A DNA stretch of 64,000 nt. Origin: Rhizobium sp. CIAT894 (GTDB lineage Bacteria; Pseudomonadota; Alphaproteobacteria; Rhizobiales; Rhizobiaceae). Where the stretch lies: contig NZ_CP020947.1 in the NCBI RefSeq assembly GCF_000172795.2, positions 1,181,001 to 1,245,000 on the forward strand. The letters run 5' to 3'. Positions within the stretch are counted from its first letter, which is position 1. The number at the start of each line of letters is the position of its first letter. The translations under genes and the position numbers were made by a program. The notes beneath the pieces are model-generated. The model was not told where the DNA came from and ran no database searches. It saw only the letters and a list, made by a program, of their open reading frames with translations. Of the stretch, positions 35,810-43,618 are shown in pieces.

Positions 35810-36502
35810 TCACCCCACCACAGCCTTCTCCGTCCACCCGCTCGTCCAGAGCTCCCGCAGCCTGTCGCCATCACCCTTGAAGAAATCCTCGGTTGCCGTG
35901 CAGCGCTCCACCCGGTCGCTGCGGAAATTGCGAATCGCCTGGCGCAACTCGCACCAGGCGACGATATTGGCGGTCTGCGAATAGTAGATCAGCGCGATCG
36001 GCTGGATCGTCCGCTCGCTCGCGCGGCCGAGCTCGTCGCGGTAGGCGAGCATCAGCTTGCATTCGTCGCGGATCGCCCGGCGCACGATTGCAAGGTCGAA
36101 GCCGGCCGGCTGCGCGGTCGAGCCCCAGGCATAAAGCGCCTTGCTGTCCATCGCCTGGCGCAGCGGCGGCGGCACGGCGACTGCGATCTTCTGGTTGACC
36201 CGGCGGGCGGCCTGCTTCAGCTCTTCGTCGGCGGTGCGTTCGAGCAGCGCCAGCGACAGCACGATCGCCTCCATCTCCTCGATCGAAAACATCAGCGGCG
36301 GGAGGTCGAATCCCGGCCGCATGATGTAGCCGATGCCGCGCCCGCCCTCGATCGGTACGCGCATCGCCTGCAGCGCGGCGATATCGCGATAGATCGAGCG
36401 CACCGTCACTTCGAGCGTCTCGGCCATCGCAGCCGCCGTCATCGGTTTTCTGGCGAGCCGCAGGATCTGAATGATCTCGAAAAGCCGCGAGGCCTTGCGC
36501 AT
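35810..36502 (-). CDS. YafY-type regulator (HTH plus WYL domain)
   Basis: The 230-residue protein has an N-terminal winged HTH (MRKASRLFEIIQILRLARKP, then LEVTVRSIYRDIAALQAM) and a C-terminal WYL-like domain (MLAYRDELGRASERTIQPIA, LIYYSQTANIVAWCELR). Such proteins sense small ligands and regulate their neighbour. GGGAGAGGC precedes the ATG at 36502. It is divergent from the LysE exporter gene; a perfect CTGACA/TGTCAG inverted repeat lies just upstream of its start and is the likely operator. Confidence 0.9.
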   Translation of the reverse strand: MRKASRLFEIIQILRLARKPMTAAAMAETLEVTVRSIYRDIAALQAMRVPIEGGRGIGYIMRPGFDLPPLMFSIEEMEAIVLSLALLERTADEELKQAARRVNQKIAVAVPPPLRQAMDSKALYAWGSTAQPAGFDLAIVRRAIRDECKLMLAYRDELGRASERTIQPIALIYYSQTANIVAWCELRQAIRNFRSDRVERCTATEDFFKGDGDRLRELWTSGWTEKAVVG

Positions 36503-36527
36503 TTTGCCTCTCCCATCCCTCACGCTC

Positions 36528-36545
36528 CTGACAATACACTGTCAG
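36528..36545. promoter_or_regulatory. operator-like inverted repeat between YafY and LysE genes
   Basis: CTGACA and TGTCAG are perfect inverted arms with 6 bp between them. The site is 26 bp from the regulator's start codon and 88 bp before the exporter's. TGACA...TGTCA sites are reported for YafY-like regulators, so autoregulation plus control of the exporter is a reasonable inference. Confidence 0.65.
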
Positions 36546-36632
36546 TTGGGTTTGCGTATAGAGCCGCCTATCGGATTGAAATCTATCAGGGTCTTTCGAC
36601 ACGACCCCCGGGACAAAAAGGCGTCAACTGAC

Positions 36633-37268
36633 ATGAATTACCACGAAAACCTCTGGCTCTTCTTCACCCTTCTCTTCGGCATCATCATCGTGCCGGGTAT
36701 GGACATGCTTTTCGTGCTCGCCAATGCGCTGACCGGCGGTATCCGCCGGGGACTGGCGGCAACCGGCGGCATCATGGCCGGCGGGGCCGTGCATTCGGCC
36801 TATGGCGCGGCCGGCGTCGGTGTGCTCGTCACCATGCTGCCGCAGCTTTTCAACGTGCTGCTCTTTGCCGGCGTCGCCTATATGATCTGGATCGGCATTT
36901 CGCTGATGCGCAGTTCGATCACCGTCGAGGCGGTCGGGCCGGCGACAGCGCGCTCCGGCTGGCGCGCCTTCCGCCAGGGCGCCGTCACCTGTCTGATCAA
37001 TCCCAAGGCCTATATCTTCATGTTCGCCGTCTATCCGCAGTTCCTGAGGCCGGAATTTGGCCCGGTCTGGAGGCAGGGCCTGATCATGGGCGCCATGACG
37101 ATCGCCACCCAGTTCGCGATTTACGGCACGCTGGCGATGACCGCCGGCCGCAGCCGCGATCTTCTCGTCGCCAATCCCGATGCGACGGCCTTTGTCGGCC
37201 GCTGTGCCGGACTGCTTCTGGTCGCAGTCTCCGCGCTGAGCCTCTGGCAGGGATGGAAAAGCGCCTGA
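36633..37268 (+). CDS. LysE/RhtB-family amino acid exporter
   Basis: The 211-residue membrane protein has 5-6 hydrophobic segments. The opening FGIIIVPGMDMLFVLANAL and the conserved VTCLINPKAYIFMFAVYPQF are hallmarks of the LysE superfamily. It should export an amino acid or a similar small molecule. The ATG at 36633 has only a weak AAGG upstream. It is divergent from the YafY-type regulator and ends before a GC-rich hairpin shared with the convergent MBL gene. Confidence 0.9.
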   Translation: MNYHENLWLFFTLLFGIIIVPGMDMLFVLANALTGGIRRGLAATGGIMAGGAVHSAYGAAGVGVLVTMLPQLFNVLLFAGVAYMIWIGISLMRSSITVEAVGPATARSGWRAFRQGAVTCLINPKAYIFMFAVYPQFLRPEFGPVWRQGLIMGAMTIATQFAIYGTLAMTAGRSRDLLVANPDATAFVGRCAGLLLVAVSALSLWQGWKSA

Positions 37269-37280
37269 GGGCGGACGGAG

Positions 37281-37304
37281 CTCGCGGCTCGGATCAGCCG
37301 CGAG
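37281..37304. terminator. terminator between convergent LysE and MBL genes
   Basis: CTCGCGGCT and AGCCGCGAG form a perfect 9-bp stem with a 6-base loop, 12 bp after the exporter stop. A short T-run (TGTTTT) follows 8 bases later on the plus strand, which is fair support for termination. Confidence 0.6.
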
Positions 37305-37315
37305 TCCCGCTGTTT

Positions 37316-38218
37316 TCACTGCCAGGTCATTTCGCCCTTGGCGACTTTCGCCCCTAGTTCCAACGAAACCGGCATGGCGGCGTCGGGATAGAGTTTCTTC
37401 ATCGCTGCGATCAATGCCTTGGAGTCCGCGGCCTTGGCTGCCGCGGCGTCGAATGCGATCAGGTAATCGCGCGTGTAGCTGACGCCGGAAGCATCCATCG
37501 GCCAGCTGGGAGTGCCGTGACCCGGTACGACGATCTTGGGCTTGCGGGCGAGGATGTCATCAAGCGCGGCGAGCCATGCTTTTCGTTCTTCGACAGTCGG
37601 GAGATCGGCGACCCAGGGATACATGCCGCCGAAGACAGGCACACCGCCGAACACGGCATGGAGCGACGGAACCCAGATATAGCGGCCGCGATCCTTCAGA
37701 TCCGGCGCGGTGACGATTTCGAGCTTCTCGCCATCAACGGAGAGCGTGCTGATGTCGCTCGCTTCCGGGAATACGAGATCGGAGACCGACTTCGGACCAT
37801 TGTCGCCGAGAACAGGCGACCAGGCCTTGATCTTGCCTTCGGCCTTCTTCCGCATCAGTGCGACGGTGTCGGGAGCAGCGAGAATGCGAGCATCCGGAAA
37901 GGCCTGATGGACGGGCGCGAGGCCGAAGTAATAGTCGGGATCGTTGGTGGTGATGTAGATCGTGGTCAGGTGCTTGCCGCTCGCCTTGATGGCATCGGCG
38001 ATGGCCTTGCCGTCCGAATAGCTGAAGCTCGAGTCGATGAGGACGGCCTCCGTCTTCCCGGTCACGAGCACCGGCGCGCGCAGGAAGCCCGCTTCGGTCG
38101 TCCTGAACGCCGTCCATGACAGTGGAGACTTCTCCTGCGCCACGCCGGATGTGGCGAGCGGGATCATGATAGCCGCTGCTGCGGCGATCGTCTTGAGGGT
38201 GGTGCGTCTGTTGATCAT
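37316..38218 (-). CDS. exported MBL-fold protein with degenerate metal site
   Basis: The 300-residue protein has a signal peptide with two arginines (MINRRTTLKTIAAAAAIMIP, cleavage near GVAQ). The metallo-beta-lactamase fold is recognisable from VLIDSSFSYSDGKAIAD and IVVPGHGTPSWP. The usual HxHxDH metal motif is ITTNDPDYYFG here, so most histidine ligands are missing, and the later Asp ligand position reads VFGGMY. It may therefore not be a normal zinc hydrolase. It is the last gene of a DsbA-SDR-MBL operon. Confidence 0.78.
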   Translation of the reverse strand: MINRRTTLKTIAAAAAIMIPLATSGVAQEKSPLSWTAFRTTEAGFLRAPVLVTGKTEAVLIDSSFSYSDGKAIADAIKASGKHLTTIYITTNDPDYYFGLAPVHQAFPDARILAAPDTVALMRKKAEGKIKAWSPVLGDNGPKSVSDLVFPEASDISTLSVDGEKLEIVTAPDLKDRGRYIWVPSLHAVFGGVPVFGGMYPWVADLPTVEERKAWLAALDDILARKPKIVVPGHGTPSWPMDASGVSYTRDYLIAFDAAAAKAADSKALIAAMKKLYPDAAMPVSLELGAKVAKGEMTWQ

Positions 38219-38343
38219 CGTGGATTTCCGAGGTTTTTGGGATGAGCCTAACTCTGCCTTCGAGGCAGAGGGGACCTGCCGCAGCCGACACCCGAACGGT
38301 GTCGACCACGCTGCGGCAAGGAATTCGGATTGGGGAGATCGGA

Positions 38344-38952
38344 TCAGTAGCCGACGGTGAACCGCTGCCTGACGTGAGCCGGAGCTTCGATCTCGTCGAC
38401 CAGCGCCACGGCGAAGTCCTCGAAGGAAATGCTGCTGCCGTGTTCGTTCGTCAGCAGTTCGTCCTTGCCGAGGCGGAAGGTGCTGGTCCGCTCGCCGGGG
38501 CCGAATGCGGCCGAAGGCGACAGGAAGGTCCAGTCGAGGTCGCTTTCACCCTTGAGCTTGTTGAGGTAATCGACGCCGCCTTGCGCTTCGGATTTGTAGA
38601 TTTCCGGGAACTTGGGCGTGTTCACGAGGAGGACGCCTGGAGCGACTTCGAGGCTGCCCGCCCCGCCGACCACATAGTAGCGGCGAACGCCGGAGGCCTT
38701 GACTGCGCCAAGCAGCTTGTCCGGATCGCTGGCGGAGAAATGCACCGAGCTGATAACGGCGTCATGCCCCTCCAAGACCTTTGCCAGAGCGTCAGGCGCC
38801 TCGATGTCGCCGGCGGCGGCGGTGACATCAGGCAGAGAGGCGACCTTGGCGGGGTCTCGGGCAATCGCGGTGACGCTATGGCCGCGAGCCGACAATTCGG
38901 ACAGGATGCGGGAGCCGGCCTGACCGGAGGCTCCGATGAGAGCGATTTTCAT
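38344..38952 (-). CDS. NAD(P)-binding oxidoreductase (atypical SDR, NmrA/YwnB-like)
   Basis: The 202-residue protein starts with the dinucleotide-binding loop MKIALIGASGQAGSRIL and continues VTAIARDPAKV, AAAGDIEAPDALAKVLEG and YYVVGGAGSLEV, typical of the NmrA-like atypical SDR group. It lacks the YxxxK pair of classical SDRs, as usual for this group, so it may be a reductase or a sensor. ACCAGGAG precedes the ATG. It is 28 bp downstream of the DsbA gene and 125 bp upstream of the MBL gene on the same strand. Confidence 0.88.
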   Translation of the reverse strand: MKIALIGASGQAGSRILSELSARGHSVTAIARDPAKVASLPDVTAAAGDIEAPDALAKVLEGHDAVISSVHFSASDPDKLLGAVKASGVRRYYVVGGAGSLEVAPGVLLVNTPKFPEIYKSEAQGGVDYLNKLKGESDLDWTFLSPSAAFGPGERTSTFRLGKDELLTNEHGSSISFEDFAVALVDEIEAPAHVRQRFTVGY

Positions 38953-38980
38953 GATGGTACTCCTGGTTGGGATTGATGTT

Positions 38981-39649
38981 TCAGGCGACTGCGCAGAGCT
39001 CGTCGAGTGCCGCGAAGAGATGAGCCGGACCTTGATAGAGCGCCTCGCCGCCAAGCACGTGCGCATGGCCGTTGATGCGGGCGACGAGCTGCGGAACCCC
39101 GCGAATGCCGAGGATATTCATCTGACGCTGCGCATCGTCCATCCGCTCCAGCGTGCGCTCGCTGAGATCGGGGTCGTTCCGGAGCGTCTCGGCGAAGATC
39201 TCAGCGGTTAGTTCGACGCCATGCTCGGCAGCCACCTGAACGGCGACCGTCGCCACTTCCTGGACGTTGGAAGTGTCGCGTCCCTCGACATAACGTGCGA
39301 TCTGGATCGCATGCAGGAAACGAGGCTCGAGCGTCGTATCGTGTTCCCCAAGGGCGGTGAGCGCAAGCGTCGCGGGGCCTGAGTCGAAAACGCCGTTCGG
39401 CGCCAACAGCACGTTCTGATGGTACTCCTTGGAGAAGCGCTGCCCGGTGAGAACCTCAATCCTTTGGTCGTTGCGCCAGGCATGATCTGATATCGACGAG
39501 ATCGGCCTTGCTCCGACGAAAAGACCGGAGGGGAGCATCCTGAGGCGATCTGGAAATCTATCGGCAAGACCAGCCAGCGCCGGAGCGCTTGCGTAGCACC
39601 AGCCGCAGAAAGGGTCGAAGAAATATTGAAGGTCGATATTGGTGGTCAC
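38981..39649 (-). CDS. DsbA-family (FrnE-like) oxidoreductase
   Basis: The 222-residue protein has a thioredoxin fold with the active site DPFCGWCYASAPAL at residues 12-25, and cis-Pro in IRGVPQLVARING. No signal peptide is present, so it acts in the cytosol, like FrnE and the hydroxychromene-carboxylate isomerase relatives. The start is GTG at 39649 with AGGGAG upstream. First gene of an operon with the SDR and MBL genes and divergent from a LysR regulator, 96 bp apart. Confidence 0.88.
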   Translation of the reverse strand: MTTNIDLQYFFDPFCGWCYASAPALAGLADRFPDRLRMLPSGLFVGARPISSISDHAWRNDQRIEVLTGQRFSKEYHQNVLLAPNGVFDSGPATLALTALGEHDTTLEPRFLHAIQIARYVEGRDTSNVQEVATVAVQVAAEHGVELTAEIFAETLRNDPDLSERTLERMDDAQRQMNILGIRGVPQLVARINGHAHVLGGEALYQGPAHLFAALDELCAVA

Positions 39650-39679
39650 TGCGATCTCCCTGTGTTTGAAAGAGATATA

Positions 39680-39735
39680 ATGTTGCGTGGATCAAAGATA
39701 AACGTCACTATGGTCGACAGAATGTTGCATGAATC
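39680..39735. promoter_or_regulatory. two direct-repeat sites between DsbA operon and LysR gene
   Basis: ATGTTGCGTGGATC (39680-39693) and ATGTTGCATGAATC (39722-39735) match at 12 of 14 positions and start 42 bp apart, four helical turns. The second ends 10 bp before the LysR start codon. They are good candidates for the binding sites of the neighbouring LysR protein. Confidence 0.55.
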
Positions 39736-39745
39736 GAGCGAATAG

Positions 39746-40627
39746 ATGGATCGGATCATTGCCGCGAAAGTGCTCTTGAAGACTGTCGAGCGCGGCAGCG
39801 CTTCGGCTGCAGCCGAAGAATTGGGCATGTCCCGAGCGATGGCCTCGCGCTACATCGCGGCCATGGAAGACTGGTCGGGAACGCGGCTTCTCCACCGCAC
39901 GACGCGACAGCTCAGCCTGACATCGGCGGGCGAACGCGTTCTCGACATGTGTCGGGACATCGTCCGTGTTGCCGACGCAGTGACGGAGGTCGCAACCCAT
40001 GCAGAGACTCCGCACGGTCTTCTCAGGGTGACGGCGCCCGCCATCCTCGCCGAGGCGCAGCTCATTCCTCTTCTTTCCGATTTTGCCGACCTCTATCCGC
40101 GCATCAAGGTCGATTTACAGATTTCCGATCGAGCGATCGACCTCGTGCAGGACCGCATTGATCTGGCGATAAGGATCGCCAACCGCCTGGATCCATCCTT
40201 GATCGCAAAGCGGCTCGGACAGTGCTCGTCGCTGCTCTACGCCTCGCCGCGTTATCTCGAGCAATACGGAATTCCGACAGGACCGGAGGATCTCGACCGC
40301 CACAGGTGCCTCACTTACACCCACCTTGGAGGGAGCGAATGGTCGCTCAGGAATTTCGAATCTCAGATCGTGATCTCGGTGGAAGGAACCTTCCAGACCA
40401 ATGACGCGGTCGCGCTGCGCCGGGCCGCTCTGTCCGGTCTGGGCATCGCCATGCTGCCGCGTTTCGCCGCTGACCAGGATGTTCAGACAGGCAAGCTAGT
40501 TGTCGTCTTGCCAGCATGGCAACCGAGCACGCTTGGCATTCATGCTCTTTATGTTTCCCGCAAGCACCTGCCAATGGCTGCGCGAGTCCTGATCGACTTC
40601 CTGGCAACGAGGCTGGCGGATGCATAG
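39746..40627 (+). CDS. LysR-family transcriptional regulator
   Basis: The 293-residue protein has an N-terminal LysR HTH (AAKVLLKTVERGSASAAAEE, MSRAMASRYIAAME, GTRLLHRTTRQLSLT) and an effector-binding domain. It is divergent from the DsbA-SDR-MBL operon and probably controls it. The start at 39746 has only a weak GAGCGAA upstream, as is common for genes with overlapping regulatory sites. Confidence 0.92.
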   Translation: MDRIIAAKVLLKTVERGSASAAAEELGMSRAMASRYIAAMEDWSGTRLLHRTTRQLSLTSAGERVLDMCRDIVRVADAVTEVATHAETPHGLLRVTAPAILAEAQLIPLLSDFADLYPRIKVDLQISDRAIDLVQDRIDLAIRIANRLDPSLIAKRLGQCSSLLYASPRYLEQYGIPTGPEDLDRHRCLTYTHLGGSEWSLRNFESQIVISVEGTFQTNDAVALRRAALSGLGIAMLPRFAADQDVQTGKLVVVLPAWQPSTLGIHALYVSRKHLPMAARVLIDFLATRLADA

Positions 40628-40809
40628 GATTGCCGGGTTTGAGCTAATTCGGTGGCAGCCTGTCTGGCCCGTCCTGCCTGTTCGCTATTTATCACATTGT
40701 TTTTACGCTGATCCGGCAAGACGTGACCGCCTTGCGCCATGGATTTTGTCATGCTCCCGGTGCAGATTGGCCATCGGCCGCCTTGGCCTCTAGAAAATTG
40801 GAGAGGAAT

Positions 40810-41250
40810 ATGAATTGGAAAGCAGTAGCTGCCGCCGCAGCGATGGCAGGAATAGCCTTCGGTTCGGTGACCGCCGCCGACGGGACACATGATTCGCGCA
40901 TTGCCCTGATGAAGCAGATCGGCGGTGCGGCCGGCGCCCTCAGCGCCATCGCCAAGGGCACCAAGCCCTATGACGCCGAAGCCGTGAAGGCGGCGCTGAC
41001 GACGATTGCCGCAACGGCCAAGGTCTTCCCCGATCAGTTCAAGCCGGGCACGGAAACGGGCGACCAAGAGGCGAGCCCGAAGATCTGGGAAAACATGGAT
41101 GACTTCAAGGCGCGCTCCGCCAAGCTCTCCACCGACGCCGAAACCGCGCTCGCCCAGCTTCCGGCCGATCCCGCCGCTGTCGGCGCCACGGTCAACACGC
41201 TGGGCGCCAGCTGCGGCGGCTGTCACAAGGCCTATCGTATCAAGGATTGA
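40810..41250 (+). CDS. cytochrome c' -like (class II cytochrome c)
   Basis: The 146-residue protein has a signal peptide (MNWKAVAAAAAMAGIAFGSV, cleavage near TAA), four predicted helices and a heme motif CGGCH near the C-terminus (GASCGGCHKAYRIKD). That placement is the mark of class II cytochromes c', which bind nitric oxide or act in electron transfer in the periplasm. GAGAGGAAT precedes the ATG at 40810. The next gene on the same strand encodes a diheme cytochrome c. Confidence 0.92.
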   Translation: MNWKAVAAAAAMAGIAFGSVTAADGTHDSRIALMKQIGGAAGALSAIAKGTKPYDAEAVKAALTTIAATAKVFPDQFKPGTETGDQEASPKIWENMDDFKARSAKLSTDAETALAQLPADPAAVGATVNTLGASCGGCHKAYRIKD

Positions 41251-41279
41251 TAGGCCGTTTGATCTGGAACTTGATACGT

Positions 41280-41311
41280 GATCCGCGCCGGCCTTGCCGC
41301 TGGCGCGGATC
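41280..41311 (+). terminator. hairpin after the cytochrome c' gene
   Basis: GATCCGCGCC and GGCGCGGATC are perfect inverted arms with a 12-base loop, 30 bp after the cytochrome c' stop. A weak T-rich stretch (CTTATTCT) follows. It may separate the two cytochrome genes or only attenuate read-through. Confidence 0.55.
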
Positions 41312-41386
41312 ACCTTATTCTCCGCCCGTGCGGGCCGGTCGCAGAATCGCTCCGCACAGAAAATTCGGCAAAAGGGGAGGCGGGGC

Positions 41387-42301
41387 ATGATCCGCAGGTT
41401 CATCCGGTTACTGCTCTGTCTGATCGGCGTCGCCGTCCTTGGCGGGGGCGCCTTCTATGTCGTCACCGCACCCGATCCGCTGCCGGAAAGCCATTGGGCC
41501 GGTCTCGGCGCGCCCGATCCGGTCAACGGACAGATGGTCTTCTGGACGGGCGGCTGCGTCAGCTGCCATGCCGCCCCAGATTCGGAAGGCGATGCCAAGC
41601 TGACGCTGTCAGGCGGTCTGGCGCTGAAGAGCCCTTTCGGCACCTTCCACGTGCCGAATATTTCGCCGGATGAAAAAGCCGGCATCGGCGGCTGGACGCT
41701 TGCCCAATTCGGCAATGCGATGAAGCGCGGCGTCGGCCCTGACGGTCAGCATCTCTACCCGTCCTTTCCCTACGGCTCCTATGCCCGCATGAGCGACAAG
41801 GACGTCAACGATCTCTTCGCCTTCCTGAAAACCCTGCCGAAAAGTGGGAACGTCGCTCCCCCGCATGAACTGCCGTTCCCCTTTAACATCCGGCTGGCGC
41901 TTGGAGGCTGGAAATTCCTTTATTTCAACGATCAGCCGCGCGTCGTTCTCGCCAAGAGCGACGACAAGATCAAGCGCGGGCAATATCTCGTCGAAGGCCC
42001 CGGACATTGCGGCGAATGCCACACGCCACGCGATGCGCTCGGCGGCTTCCAGGCAGGTCAGTGGCTCGCCGGCGCGCCCAATCCGGAAGGCAAGGGCCGC
42101 ATACCCGATATCACCCCGGCCTCCAAAAGCATCGGCGGCTGGAGCGAGGCCGATATCGCCAGCTACCTCGAAACCGGCTTCACCCCCGATTTCGATTCCG
42201 TCGGCGGCTCGATGGTCGATGTGCAGCAGAACATTGCCCATCTGCCGGCTTCCGACCGCGAGGCGATCGCCGCCTATCTGAAGGCCGTTCCGGGCCGTTA
42301 G
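41387..42301 (+). CDS. diheme cytochrome c
   Basis: The 304-residue protein has an N-terminal membrane anchor or signal (IRLLLCLIGVAVLGGGAFYV) and two heme motifs, CVSCH near residue 60 and CGECH near residue 208. Axial-ligand methionines are plausible in KSPFGTFHVPNISP-type and later regions. The plan resembles cytochrome subunits of membrane alcohol or sorbosone dehydrogenases, which pass electrons to the respiratory chain. GGGGAGG precedes the ATG. No dehydrogenase subunit is adjacent, so its donor is unknown; the PQQ glucose dehydrogenase 4 kb away donates to ubiquinone. Confidence 0.9.
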   Translation: MIRRFIRLLLCLIGVAVLGGGAFYVVTAPDPLPESHWAGLGAPDPVNGQMVFWTGGCVSCHAAPDSEGDAKLTLSGGLALKSPFGTFHVPNISPDEKAGIGGWTLAQFGNAMKRGVGPDGQHLYPSFPYGSYARMSDKDVNDLFAFLKTLPKSGNVAPPHELPFPFNIRLALGGWKFLYFNDQPRVVLAKSDDKIKRGQYLVEGPGHCGECHTPRDALGGFQAGQWLAGAPNPEGKGRIPDITPASKSIGGWSEADIASYLETGFTPDFDSVGGSMVDVQQNIAHLPASDREAIAAYLKAVPGR

Positions 42302-42308
42302 ACAATTC

Positions 42309-42572
42309 ATGAAAACCAAACCGACCCTTGAACAGCTTGATCTCGTCATCGGCCGCATGCGTGCCCGTCTTGCCGGGCGCAACGCGCTGCTTGCCAACTG
42401 GTTCGACGAGACGATGAGGGTGATGGAGGCGCGCTTCGCCGAGAAGCTGGAAGATCCCCGCGATCTGGCGTCGGCGCGTGCCGCTGCTCTTGCCTTCGTC
42501 AAGGCCGCGCTCCACCAATGGGCGACGCGGCCGGCGCATGAAGGGCAGGCGGGCAAATCCCCGCCGGTTTAG
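42309..42572 (+). CDS. small hypothetical protein
   Basis: An 87-residue frame follows the diheme cytochrome stop by 7 bp. It is helical and charged (TLEQLDLVIGRMRARLAGRN, then MRVMEARFAEKLEDPRDL), without a signal peptide or known motif. There is no good ribosome site, so it might be translated by coupling. Its stop overlaps the stop of the convergent GNAT gene by 4 bp. Protein-like composition supports it moderately. Confidence 0.5.
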   Translation: MKTKPTLEQLDLVIGRMRARLAGRNALLANWFDETMRVMEARFAEKLEDPRDLASARAAALAFVKAALHQWATRPAHEGQAGKSPPV

Positions 42573-43063
42573 GCGATCGACTGCATGTAACGCATGCCGG
42601 TGACCGGCCGCGGGGTGAAGTCCAGCTGTTCGTAGAAACGATGCGCCAGCACATTGCCGGTGGCGGCACTGACGGAGAGGTAGCCGCAGCCGGCATTGCG
42701 CGCCGTATCGCGGGCGCGGTCGACGAGCAGCTGGCCGGTGCCGTGGCCGCGATGGCCGTCGCGCACGAAGAGATGGTGCAGGTCCATGCCGCGCTTGCCT
42801 TCCTGCGCCCTGTAGAGCGGCACGAGAATGGCATAGCCGATCAAGCCTTCGCCGGTCTCGGCGACGAGCGCCTGGATCCACGGCAGCGGGCCGAAGAGGT
42901 CGCGCTCCAGCTGCTCCGGCGTCGTCGCGGCCGCATCGCCGTGATGGCCGGCAAGCAGGGCGATCATCTCGTTGAGTTCGGGCAGGTCGCGCGGCTTGGC
43001 GGTGCGGATCGTCACCACCGATGGGCGCATCAATGAAATTTCGCTGTCTTCGATTTCGGTCAT
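42569..43063 (-). CDS. GNAT family N-acetyltransferase
   Basis: The 164-residue protein has the GNAT core: VVTIRTAKPRDLPELNEMIA at the N-terminus, the beta4-alpha3 AcCoA loop VRDGHRGHGTGQLLVDRA, and ending NVLAHRFYEQLDFTPRP. The acceptor is unknown. AAGGACGCGAAG precedes the ATG at 43063; an internal ATG at 43030 is possible. It is convergent with the small gene above. Confidence 0.88.
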   Translation of the reverse strand: MTEIEDSEISLMRPSVVTIRTAKPRDLPELNEMIALLAGHHGDAAATTPEQLERDLFGPLPWIQALVAETGEGLIGYAILVPLYRAQEGKRGMDLHHLFVRDGHRGHGTGQLLVDRARDTARNAGCGYLSVSAATGNVLAHRFYEQLDFTPRPVTGMRYMQSIA

Positions 43064-43289
43064 GGTCTTCGCGTCCTTTGATAATCTGCCGTCAGGACGC
43101 TGCCGATACAACAAAGCCGCCTGACGGCGGCTTGTTGACAATATGATCTGTCGGGCCGCCCTTTACAGGTACAGCCAAAAATACGAGCGGCTCTGGTGCG
43201 CGTTTTTGATCATGATGCATCAATCGTCGGAATTGCCGCATTTGTCAATGGCCGATCGCCGCGCATCTACAGCGATGACGTTTCCCCTT

Positions 43290-43313
43290 GATAGTATACC
43301 CCCCTATGCTACA
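43290..43313 (+). promoter_or_regulatory. DmeR-type operator before dmeR
   Basis: TAGTATA and TATGCTA flank a run of six C, giving an inverted repeat with one mismatch around a C-tract. RcnR/CsoR-family repressors are known to bind such G/C-tract palindromes. It ends 10 bp before the dmeR start, where bound repressor would block the dmeRF promoter. Confidence 0.75.
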
Positions 43314-43322
43314 TAAGAGCCC

Positions 43323-43595
43323 ATGTCGCACACTACCCTGCAGAAAAAGAAACTCATCGCCCGCGTCAGCCGCTTGAAGGGTCAGATGGAAGCCGTCGAA
43401 CGCGCGCTCGAGGCCGAGCGCCCCTGCGGCGAGATATTGCAGCTGCTCGCCTCCGTCCGCGGCGCCCTGACCGGGTTGACCGGCGAGGTGCTGGACGATC
43501 ATCTGCGCGAACATGTGCTGAATGCCGATGACGATGCCGCGAGAGCAGAGGCGGTCGAGGAAATATCGGAAGTGCTGAGAACCTATATCCGCTGA
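43323..43595 (+). CDS. dmeR: metal-sensing repressor, RcnR/CsoR family
   Basis: The 90-residue all-helical protein opens MSHTTLQKKKLIARVSRLKG, with His 3 and the conserved Cys 35 in ERPCGEILQLLASVRGAL, and HLREHVL, which together fit the nickel/cobalt site of RcnR-type members. It represses its promoter until Ni(II) or Co(II) binds. An operator-like C-tract palindrome lies just upstream. It is 23 bp upstream of a CDF exporter gene. The pair matches the dmeRF operon described in Rhizobium leguminosarum; the symbol rests on that similarity. Confidence 0.88.
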   Translation: MSHTTLQKKKLIARVSRLKGQMEAVERALEAERPCGEILQLLASVRGALTGLTGEVLDDHLREHVLNADDDAARAEAVEEISEVLRTYIR

Positions 43596-43618
43596 GTGCC
43601 GTGACGAAGGAGCCTGTA

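Noticed and set aside
40285..40630. Antisense frame opposite the LysR gene
   Set aside because: No motif and no ribosome site; it mirrors the coding strand's codon bias.
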